From positions 3,884-33,035 of the forward strand of contig NW_008705601.1 of the NCBI RefSeq assembly GCF_000186865.1: DNA of 29,152 nucleotides, given 5' to 3'. Source of the DNA: Aureococcus anophagefferens. Its lineage: Eukaryota; Sar; Pelagophyceae; Pelagomonadales; Pelagomonadaceae. Below, one piece after another: positions 9,601 to 16,300 of the stretch. Each line of letters opens with the position of its first letter. The stretch's first letter is position 1. The notes beneath the pieces were generated by a model. That model was given only the letters and a program-made list of their open reading frames with translations, had not been told where the DNA came from and ran no database searches. The translations under genes were made by a program, and so were the position numbers.

Positions 9601-12569
9601 AGGCTTTCAGGAATGGTATCCTCATCCTGCAATATTTGACTCAGTCCTTTCGGGAAGCAGGACATACCACTGTCCTTGCACACGTCAAACGATTTGATGG
9701 GGCTTGTACTCGCAAGTGCGAACCATCTGAATCTCGATTGGAGATCGCCAAGGGTGCAGCAGTCAACCTGATCAGTCTCAACAAAGTAGTTCATCGCCCT
9801 GAACTCTTTTATAACAGCGTCGTGTTCCTGGTAGTAGTCGACTCTTGTTGGGGTCATCTCATTAAGCACGTGTTTGGGTCTGACCAAACTGATAAACTTC
9901 ATTTGTTCCTCCGCGAAGAGATCTCCTGAGGGGTGATAGTTCCCACCGTTTTCGTCGCGCAACTGAGTGTTTTTATAGCAAGGGAATGAGCACACTAGTA
10001 GATCGAACTCCACTATGTTCAGTTTGTCCTGTTCAATGTCCTCGTTAACCTTGCGTATGTCATTCAGTGCTTGTGCATTTGGAAAGGTTTCCTTAGCATG
10101 TTCAAAGTTCTTCCCTACCTCGATGAATGAGACGATTTTGACGGGCATATCCTTGAACCCGTCTGTGCCTTCAGTGCACAGGCCTGGACCGATAAGACAA
10201 ACGCGGACTATTGTTTGCTCTTTGCTAAGTTCAGCGACTGCATCGCGATCTTGTCCATCGGTAGGTGCAGGATCTGGCGCCTTAGCAATGCCTTTATCTG
10301 AGCGCGGTTCCTCTGGCTGATCGTCTGCCTGTTGTCCGATTGCACCCATGCATAGCAGTGCTGAACTTCCTGCTCTTGCAAGGACCTGGCAGTATTTGAG
10401 TACATGCTTTTCCTGTTGAAGAGCTGTTCTGGGTATTTCAACGCCTGTCTTTAGATCGATTAGGCGATTAAAGTCATTAGGACTCGAGGTCGGAATGGTT
10501 TTGAGTCCGTTCCTTTGTCTTCGTATCCTTACCCAATTAGTTAACCCTTTCATTCTGGATGGGTTTGAGACATCAGTTATCGATACAGATTTTAGTTTCG
10601 GTACGTCCCTGTACATGAATCTGGCGTCCTTCTGGAACGTGAGTGTCCAGTTGGCCTGCTCGTAACTGTCCATCCCCATCAGTTGGAGGCCTTGATAGAA
10701 CTTTGGCACAACAAACCACTGAATAGCTTGTACTATACCTGTTCCTTGGTTGGCCTCGTCAACCAGACAACTTAGTCCAATGCCTGAATGTGTGGCATGG
10801 GTAGTCGTGCTTCCCATTTTTACCAATCGAGGTGGTTTCAGTTCTTTGATTGTGGAGGGTATTAGTTGACTGGTGTCTTGTGTAAATGGTGCTGTCGCGN
10901 NNNNNNNNNNNNNNNNNNNNNNNNNNNNNNNNNNNNNNNNNNNNNNNNNCTCAACATGGTAATCCTTGGAGGACAGTGTGTTGACGGTGTTCATGTAGGA
11001 GCTGTAGTTGCGTAGAACCTTTTGTGCTTCTAGCATGCGGCTTAGAAATTGACCGTATTCTCTGGAAGCTTGGGTCAATAGTGTAGTAACATTTTGGGCT
11101 GTGAACTGTCTTTTGTGGAAATTGATTGCCCTAGCGTGCAGCATATCAATATGTTTCTCTCTGTCAAAATCAGGTCCCATCTTGTCTTGCAGGATATTGA
11201 CTATCCGTTCCAGAGCGGTTACCCAATGCAGTACGCAGCCGCCTGACAGAATATCATAGTCGAGACTTAGAAGTTGATTCATGAGGTCTTCCAGTTCCTT
11301 GTCAGTGCCGACAGCATTAGCGCCTATAATTACTTTCTGCATCCACTGAAATACGCCATTTGAGACTTCTTCCTGTCCGAGATGTTTTTCCAGTAGCTCG
11401 TACTGGAGGTTAGTTGAGCTCAGTCTATCCATGCTCCCCCTATAAAAAATAAGAGTTAGTCTACTAGCTCTGACTGCGTTTTCCAAATGGAGTTCCTGAG
11501 TCATGAATCGAGATGAGTTCGGATTCTTGTTCGGATCCTTCCAGTCTGGGCACGAGTACTTTGGAATCACTGACTCATCCTCAAGAGGGATTGTCTCCTT
11601 GAGGATTTCTTTCATCCTGGCTTGTAGCGTATCAAAAGCTGTTCTCCCAAAGAGAATTGCCTGAGTGCCTATGTAGACGTAGCTGTAGCCTCTTCCACCA
11701 TGTGTACTTATGTCTCTTTCTCCATCATAGATTGAAACTATCTTCTTGGCTTCTTGCTGATATCTATGAAAGTAATCTGCACCATAAATGTACTCTTCCC
11801 ATGGTTTCTCAATGTCCGCTAGTCGGGAGAAGTTGATATTTTGCTGTTTGAACTTAGACAGTTGCAGCTCAGGGTTTATACCTACCTTGAAGTAATGTCC
11901 CTCCTCTATAGCAGCGTGTATGTGTGAGGTACGGTCACTTAGTAGTAGATGCTGAGGAAACTTGGGCGCCTGTCCATAGAACTCGTTTGTTGAAAGTTCG
12001 GGTCCGTGACTTCTTGGAAGCTGCTGTTGACCTGATGCTAGCGTGACGAGCCTAGGTTCTATCTGTGCTAATACTGTTTTGACTATGTCCTCTGTGTCAA
12101 CTGACTCTCCCTTTATTTTCAAGGCTTTGCCTCTAATGTCACTTAGTACGGTCTTCTGTTTTGCTTCAAGTATCTGCAAGTGTGTCTTTTGTGCAGCGTC
12201 CCTCTTCAGGTCAGCACTCTCTATGTCATCCACATGGTCGTGAAACTTGGCTGTGAGGCTGTTAAGACCGTCACTAAGGTTGTGCACCTGTTCCTTAAGA
12301 TTGGCTGCTTCTTGCTTTATGATACCGAAGTCTGGGAGTGACCTATGAAACTCATCCCTGAGACCATTCTTTACGCTCTCCAGTGATTCTGCTATACTGG
12401 CTTTGAAGCTTGTCTCAAATCGTTCAAGCGCAGATGTAACTGTGTCATCCAGCTGTTCTCTGAGCTCCTTCTGAGTGACATTTCGTCTGTCCTCAGCTTC
12501 CGCCGCTTCCGCGACTAGCTTTGCAACGCGTCTCTCGGCGGCCTCTTTCTCGCCACTTTCGGACGTCAT
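3618..12569 (-). CDS. Element B gag-pol polyprotein with embedded C5-cytosine methyltransferase-like domain
   Basis: One ATG-initiated frame of 2983 codons starts at 12569, about 120 bp inside the 5' LTR. The N-terminal ~530 residues are gag-like and begin with a charged coiled-coil segment, with no CCHC zinc knuckle visible. A 50-N gap follows. Near residue 604 is LVDEAN followed ~30 residues later by LQLMGMDSY, resembling a degenerate retropepsin. Residues ~786-990 hold the C5-methyltransferase motifs. Residues ~1000-1340 are an unassigned domain shared with element A. The integrase has HHCC (H1347, H1351, C1380, C1383) and a DD35E triad (D1415, D1480, E1516). The RT spans roughly 2270-2500 with FVDD near 2444. 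The Ty1-type RNase H spans ~2640-2780 (SDAD, QAELIAAS, IDNKAA, GTHNVADMF). A ~200-residue tail ends with a hydrophobic stretch. No frameshift separates gag from pol. Expected products act in the cytoplasmic particle and in nuclear integration. The polyprotein is about twice the usual copia length. Confidence 0.95.
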   Translation of the reverse strand: MTSESGEKEAAERRVAKLVAEAAEAEDRRNVTQKELREQLDDTVTSALERFETSFKASIAESLESVKNGLRDEFHRSLPDFGIIKQEAANLKEQVHNLSDGLNSLTAKFHDHVDDIESADLKRDAAQKTHLQILEAKQKTVLSDIRGKALKIKGESVDTEDIVKTVLAQIEPRLVTLASGQQQLPRSHGPELSTNEFYGQAPKFPQHLLLSDRTSHIHAAIEEGHYFKVGINPELQLSKFKQQNINFSRLADIEKPWEEYIYGADYFHRYQQEAKKIVSIYDGERDISTHGGRGYSYVYIGTQAILFGRTAFDTLQARMKEILKETIPLEDESVIPKYSCPDWKDPNKNPNSSRFMTQELHLENAVRASRLTLIFYRGSMDRLSSTNLQYELLEKHLGQEEVSNGVFQWMQKVIIGANAVGTDKELEDLMNQLLSLDYDILSGGCVLHWVTALERIVNILQDKMGPDFDREKHIDMLHARAINFHKRQFTAQNVTTLLTQASREYGQFLSRMLEAQKVLRNYSSYMNTVNTLSSKDYHVEXXXXXXXXXXXXXXXXXATAPFTQDTSQLIPSTIKELKPPRLVKMGSTTTHATHSGIGLSCLVDEANQGTGIVQAIQWFVVPKFYQGLQLMGMDSYEQANWTLTFQKDARFMYRDVPKLKSVSITDVSNPSRMKGLTNWVRIRRQRNGLKTIPTSSPNDFNRLIDLKTGVEIPRTALQQEKHVLKYCQVLARAGSSALLCMGAIGQQADDQPEEPRSDKGIAKAPDPAPTDGQDRDAVAELSKEQTIVRVCLIGPGLCTEGTDGFKDMPVKIVSFIEVGKNFEHAKETFPNAQALNDIRKVNEDIEQDKLNIVEFDLLVCSFPCYKNTQLRDENGGNYHPSGDLFAEEQMKFISLVRPKHVLNEMTPTRVDYYQEHDAVIKEFRAMNYFVETDQVDCCTLGDLQSRFRWFALASTSPIKSFDVCKDSGMSCFPKGLSQILQDEDTIPESLYVFDTPVQHAPDLVQTLFNAWKTSKTNMLSILPHENALACVLLAWVFAKKHKELSPATIVRKTITVGCHGPQPYRYQGLKNPSLAFVFTLLAREMRHRQRHETMFEIKVTFLRPAQGDVYFGTERDGRFMYFSCVPKASPPGPRPADVVAFLNVASPGSCILASGGVRYVDTRNALRSKIRATLCHSYGRFKTNDPELRNRKGTTAYRISGPAPTITSDFNMLIDVSSRCSPESPEYKHVHRYMTIKEGSRATSLTPDAESRLESLDEAEAYKLLGNAIPRFTLIAVYMCAHKHITGLARQNSDNKDTALDTAVLDATTLDPKRKYTLKPSKALWRKCPHPTSEEYAQAKLKVDWYHTITHRSWELIENDILINESLGLQPGDTRMMSPCPICEANKGQIPVIHHSPSWHENEMGYTPLQALMIDIWDSPVKSMLDGFTYILVCVCIRSGLVIDIGMKRLNADHFINAIVQVYNQIKLEYGITLKLLVTDSFSTFKDGDKVLQMKLRLNIEIEPLPPYLHNYNYAENYIKILRNGAVVRIQQLAGLNVLGKPIVPEQFLPEAFRHMACSLNQSSSSSILRKYGIRTTPRQLCSESGGKVLRDLPLYPFGCKVDFVNNVSKLKTTGRGEDRDIMNKSKLKTTPAIYLHPANYHHERFSELKSTSLSVLMLVTNGKPVTTTNFRPTSLSKQNQIYLKSQMTDPNQANPFIPKEPDRTIPSSKPNVVLVPGSDSRKEQPKPAATSQRQATPVPSTPPPEPDGQLVLQDSRSNVPSTPILTTTPQSSRELVLRDASDKDPYSPMSQLDRDINDQLSGLLRRVSTDRGSPRDLWPDSPTVIPSPSSTTQEPPFTSSSPKVGPQKFRKPKVGDLIRIRSKDGEWMGTPPFKIMRGKTKPQLSDSTPGATVQASDIRVIRWDPETKEDRQFDLREKQFGPSSDPKAVWHFANPDGSEATSEAPAESVTITQVQDMQPDEHTPNDTYVSFFTSAGCPTNDYSEAARRITTQCVPGYRDKFQLLGMMEASQQLSDLMVEHIADIPCPKEEIIAERMLQAILNVNDRCTLRRTKDRPRRFIKCNSPNNIDRALTPKEYVELGGTRSQLLYEVRNKTVEVGHPDVQGKFWMNSMIDGHSNLDTAFLSSTDLQSSQAWDRAESILAAADSAHQLWDVALVGVYDLIGNYPTIVTQSGDSLDHLFSSHFSEEHEENVEKVLNYCLDNHSQVLIALQMVIEKETTSQGVTIKEDDIVLDEESILELKSEPLEHKREYLKAIMKEFADLCRNECFSLEVIPEERSPISTKIVLKIKRKGDGSFDKYKARCVVRGFLATIGLDFYATYSPASSMTTARTLMALAVHHGLPIHHSDIAQAFIQTTLDRPIYINFPKGVDIRADLINKVQEQFPNSKLGIRLLRSLYGLKQAPMLWNKKLNSVLLEAKFVRSKNDTSLYVYESQGKWVACAVFVDDILVTGTDTRKITELKALFKAKFRGEHQWDENINSFLGMAVYYDIMTGILTMDVKAKIDDMFDKFPFLGDTKLDSRSQNSPHSALLDDLPEPDDDKLTKYQELLKEYFPRIVGSCIYLSITCRPDISTITSKACKGMHGPKKVHILYLQMLIRYLKGHRDLALTYTKQGSGASLLFALSETYPELTHLPSSPVVGFSDADWLPKAQDGESMKSTSGLCFYCFGNLVQWSSKRQTITAGSTMQAELIAASSGADSGVWYYTLQVDFPILFGIQEAQAVPLLIDNKAALSVANHPESSPRTRHICLREFRIRDFHEAGQIRPYWCPGTHNVADMFTKILPKLLYHRFLAVMGMTGSNLIHSPFPALNALLAPQYEDDIVKECICEKVDPDEEKSIYKWMTSHSFDSQVATALWTQYNAGADSGWFAENLLVHHSVSLLNPQPSNENQDGPSASVKSKLTVARTLYRQEMARRATRLVQDHRRRGLSPPVPYCQPTSNITSPFVLTDHKYASLATCIECVMLSIVFLWVMSNPQSNHTG
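9590..10215 (-). other. C5-cytosine DNA methyltransferase-like domain inside the element B polyprotein
   Basis: Motifs occur in the order of a C5-MTase. A motif I-like VRVCLIGPG...GTDGF lies near residue 786 and would bind S-adenosylmethionine. Motif II is SFIEVG, and NDIRKV stands for the (G/N)DI position. Motif IV is CSFPCYKNTQL with the catalytic Pro-Cys at 9978-9983 (P863-C864). Motif VI is VLNEMTP with the Glu at codon 9858-9860 (E904). Motif VIII is LQSRFRWFALA (Q944, R946, R948, near 9740). GLSQILQDEDTIPESLYVFD then resembles the usual start of the region after motif VIII. I do not see clear motifs IX and X, so the target-recognition end may be short, divergent or lost. Known reaction: methyl transfer to cytosine C5 in DNA. 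Whether this copy is active is inference from intact P-C, E and QxRxR residues. Confidence 0.8.
10900..10949. other. Assembly gap (50 N)
   Basis: Fifty N lie inside the element B polyprotein between the gag-like region and the protease-like region. The frame is the same on both sides if 50 is taken literally, but scaffold gaps of round size often have unknown true length. Any domain hidden here, for example a zinc knuckle, cannot be judged. Confidence 0.95.
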
Positions 12570-12687
12570 CTCTCCCCCTCAAAGCAAGCGCGGAGGCGAA
12601 AGCGAAGAGAAAAGAGCGCGAAGCGGGTAAAGAGAAGAGAAAAGAATGAAGCGAGGCTTCACAGGAGGCCGAGCGTCGGCCCACACC
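12570..12687 (-). other. Element B 5' leader with presumed primer-binding site
   Basis: This is the 118 bp between the 5' LTR and the polyprotein ATG. On the element strand the first bases after the LTR are GGTGTGGGCCGACGCTCGG, which is where a tRNA primer-binding site should be. It does not start with the usual TGG and I cannot match it to a particular tRNA. The rest of the leader, as read on the + strand, is unusually rich in AAGAGAAGAG-type purine repeats. Confidence 0.5.
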
Positions 12688-13055
12688 TAGAAAGTTAGGA
12701 TAGTTTACTAGCTTCCTAACGTCGCTATGACGTCAGTCAAACTACTATCCAGCAGGTGCACTGTCCGGCGACTGTGCAACCTCGCTGAGCCTGGTGCTAC
12801 CTGGCACGTCGCTGTGACGCTAACCAGACAGACACCACAGACACAGAAGAGCGCTATGCACTCTGTGCCTGCTTGGCAGTCACTCCTTCAGTTCGCTGTC
12901 TATAAGACTTGAAACTGGATTAGAATGAATTAAGGAAGGGAAGGGAAAACTAGCAGGATACGCAGTAGGAGCGCAGTGGGGTAAGGTGCACTGCAACATC
13001 AAGATGCAGTTCACTGTTCACTGAAGATGAAGATAGAAATCTCTCTATCTCTCTA
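12688..13055 (-). repeat. Element B 5' LTR
   Basis: This is the partner of 3083-3450, with one substitution in 368 bp (T at 12910). It has the same TAGA...TCTA ends and a perfect TGACGTCA at 12728-12735. As the 5' LTR it should carry the element's promoter. An A/T-rich TCTTATAGAC (element strand) lies near its middle, but I cannot define the transcription start. Confidence 0.95.
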
Positions 13056-13060
13056 GTATC
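13056..13060. repeat. Target site duplication GTATC, right copy
   Basis: Identical to 3078-3082 and directly abutting the right LTR of element B. Confidence 0.85.
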
Positions 13061-13380
13061 TCCCTAGTGGCTCGCTGGTACAGAGCCACCCAATTTCCTT
13101 CCCCTCCTTAATACTTTCTAACCCTGTTATAGTTGCTTCCCGCACTACCTGTTGGATAAGTTCCTCCGGATTAGAAATCCGGGGGCTTACACGGTCCGGG
13201 TGAGCTTCCGGAGGTAAATGATAGGGTAAAATTTCGTCTTTGCCTATATCGACCTCTTCGAGTACTCGGTGCGTCATTTCGCTTGAACTTCGGAGTGTCT
13301 AAGATCCTCCTCTGTGAGGGACTCAGGGCCCGAGGCCATGTACAAAAATCTTTTGTCCAAGAATCGCTAAATTGATAGAG
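13061..13380 (+). repeat. Probable remainder of element A 3' LTR, then junction with element C
   Basis: Before B inserted, 3082 was joined to 13061, so this begins as the continuation of the A LTR. Support: around 13098-13130 the sequence TTCCCCTCCTTAATACTTTCTAACC resembles TTCCCTTCCTTAATTCATTCTAATCC in the B LTR read on its own strand. A TCTA at 13298-13301 could be the LTR end, giving an LTR of about 264 bp. Alternatively TAGACACTCC read on the - strand from 13301, preceded by purine-rich GAGGAGGATCT, could be the start of element C's 3' LTR. A 75-codon antisense frame at 13053-13277 (- strand) has protein-like composition, but I do not recognise it and do not call it a gene. Confidence 0.45.
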
Positions 13381-16300
13381 CTAGTCATTGTGATGGCCCT
13401 CAAGACCTATAGCACGACAGTATTTCACAAAAGGCTCCCTAACTAGGGGCTTCGTAAACATGTCAGCTACATTGTTGGTGCCCTCGATGTGTCTTACCTC
13501 GAGTTGAGAGGAAGACTGGTACTCTCTTATCTTTAAGTACCGCATGTCAATGTGTTTTGACCTGCCTGAAGAAACAGGGTTGGAAGAGGTGTGAACTGTC
13601 CCGAGGTTATCACACAGAATGCGCGTTGCCTTCAGGGGTTCGTCTTTACCTGAAATAGCACAGTTCAGTTCTTGTATGAGGTTGCGTATCCAGATGGCTT
13701 CCTGGGCCGCGATGTTTAGGGCAATCAGCTCAGATTCATGTGTGGACGTGGCCAGTATAGGCTGCAGCTTAGATTTCCATGAGATCAAGTTGCCCATGAA
13801 GAAGAAAGTGTAGCCTGTCGTTGACTTCTTAGACTCTTCCATCTTTGGTAGGTGATCAGCATCGCTGGCGCCCCAGAGATCCTTACTGCACACAGGGTCA
13901 AATGCTCTAGGTGCATCAGGCGCCGGTAAGTCATGACTAGGTTTGATGATGCCTAAAGAGTCCCATTTATAGGAATCTTTCGGTACAAGATCAAGAAGAG
14001 TCTTGTCTTCGTGTGCGCTTGCTTTCAGGTGCTCAAAGATGGGATGCTTGTCACGGAAGTAAACTAGCTTCAGTCCCTTTGTCCCATTTAGATATTGAAG
14101 GAGTTCTTTAAGGAGGACCACATGTTGCTCGGTTGGACCATGCATGCCTCTGGAGACTCGACTTACAGCCTGAGTAATATCGGGTCTGCAAGTGATACTT
14201 ATGTAAATAAGAGAGCCAACAATAGATGCATAGTTCTTAGTATCATGAAGGTACGCCATTAACTCCTTGGGATCCTTGACAAGAGGTTTAGCATCCGATC
14301 TCATTGGGGTAGCTTTCGTCCCTATGCTGTTTAGGATTGTTCGTTCTTTGAAGAGTGCGTTAAGCTTCTCCTCAACGTCCATAGCAAGGCGCCCACGGTG
14401 GTTGTCATATTTGATGTTGATACCAAGGAAGCTGGACATAGGCTCAAACTGTGAGATGTTGAACTCAGCCTTAAGCTGGTTTTTGAGTTCGACTACCATT
14501 CTCGGTGAGCCACTGATAACAAGATCGTCCACTTCGCAAAGGACAAAGAGATTTTCCCGTAAGCCGTCTGATTGCACTTTGGTCTTGTGATACAAAGAGG
14601 TTTCCGACGTTGCACGCGTGAATCCTAACTTTTCAAAGAAGGATGTCAAAGCTTTGTTCCAAAGCTGTGGAGATTGTTTAAGTCCATAAAGTGCTTTGCG
14701 CAACTTAACAACGTCACCTGATTTACCGTTACGTTCAACAGTGACGCCTCTTGGAAACTTAAGATAGGAATCACCATCAATCTGACTTTGTATAAAAGCC
14801 TGTGGAATATCGCAGTGCCAAATATCGAAGCTTTGATTAACTGCCAGGGAGAACATCATTCGTACAGCGGTAAGAGAAGCCATGGGACTGAAAGTGCTAA
14901 AGAAGTCTACGCCAAGGCGCGCAAGAAAGCCGCGCGCAACGAGGCGAGCTTTGTGCTTGTCATAAGCTCCATCGGCTCTATATTTGACCTTGAGGACAAT
15001 TCGTGAGTCAATGGGTCTAGCGCGATCAGGCATAGGAACTAGTTCAAATGCACCAATAGAGCAGAGGTCATGTATTTCCTTTGCTATGGCCTCTATCATT
15101 TTGGGTCTTTGCTCAATTGGTGTCTTTGCTAGGTCTGCTAGCTTGCTCGTATCAATTCGAATGTCTTCCTTAGTGACAGTGTATAGGGCTAAGAAGATCT
15201 CTGTAGCCTGTGGAATCGCAGCTGCACCATCCTCAGTATTCTCAATGACTTGATTTGTCAAGAGAGTAAGGTAGTCCACTAGTTGTTCATGAACATCGTA
15301 GTTAGTTGCATAATGAGCTTCTGGATTCTTCACCAAACTATAAGAGTCATACTTGACTGTATGGTACTGATCATGTGTCATGCCTAACATATTGGCACGC
15401 TGGTAGTCCTCTACGAGATTCCGCTGTATTCTTGCCTCGCGTAAAAGTTTCTCGTCGCAAAGAGAGGATTTATCTGGCACTATCGGAGGTTCTGCTGAGT
15501 CTGACTGATAATAGCAAGCGTAAGCTTCACCTGCCATCTTGGGCATACCTTTTTCTCCCCCGGAGCTAAGCTTGCTCCAGTTAGCTCCGCGAGAGTACTG
15601 CAGAGCATAGAGCTCAGGGTCCAAGAAGCGCAGAATGCCATACCAAACATCGTTTCGGTAGTCCTCGTGAGTACCGCCGTAAGCGAAATACTCCGGCAGG
15701 GTCTTGGCGCGTCGGTACGCCTTATAGCGAGTGTGAGCACGCACATGATGAGTTGCGCCAGGCATGACGTAAACCTCAGCATTCGCCTCGAGTAACTCGC
15801 CAATAGAAGGAATCACAAGCAGAGACTCGTCCCAACGAGAGTCCGCCCTGCTGATGTCAGTGCCGAAGCTGAAACGTTGAACCGGCGAACGCCGGCGCTT
15901 ACGCAGGTGCCACGGGAGTGGCCGGCACTCAAGCGGTATATCCTTGTGCGCCTGCTCATATGTGTCGTCTTGATCGTAGTTGCCATCGGCCCCATATCGC
16001 ATGGGTTCTTCAGGGACGGGTGGGTGGGTTTCATTCCTTTCTTTCTGCTGACCATGTTCCATGTCAGCCCCTCCCCCGGAGTCCTCCTCTTCTGGAGAGA
16101 AAGCCGCTTCATTCGGGTTGTCCTTTGTATCCGGATAGTCACTTGGGTCCGGAACATATGACCTCCTAGGCACGTCATGTGCCTTGGCTATTTTGTTTCT
16201 TTGCCGATCTATCTGCATGGGATCCGGGTCCTTATTTAGGTCCATGTCGATATCGGACAGGGTTTGCTGGAATTCGTCTGAGGTGCGATGAATTGTCCTC

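Larger units (their letters stand above)
3083..13055 (-). mobile_element. Element B: complete Ty1/copia-type LTR retrotransposon carrying a DNA methyltransferase-like domain
   Basis: This is a 9973-bp insertion on the - strand. It has 368-bp LTRs that differ only at 3305 (C) versus 12910 (T), a 5-bp GTATC target duplication, a polypurine tract next to the 3' LTR, and a single polyprotein ORF at 3618-12569. Near-identical LTRs mean recent insertion, and the ORF is intact apart from a 50-N gap. Copia elements are usually 5-6 kb with polyproteins of 1300-1600 residues, so this one is about twice normal size. Much of the excess is gag, a methyltransferase-like block and an unassigned block before the integrase. 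It landed in the 3' LTR of related element A, giving a nested arrangement. Confidence 0.95.

Noticed and set aside
12672..12687. Primer-binding site matched to a specific tRNA
   Set aside because: The sequence after the LTR does not begin TGG, and I could not match it to a tRNA 3' end from sequence alone.
13053..13277. 75-codon - strand frame with protein-like composition
   Set aside because: It spans the B target site, and the pre-insertion sequence is best explained as the LTR of element A. No homology recognised; not called as a gene.
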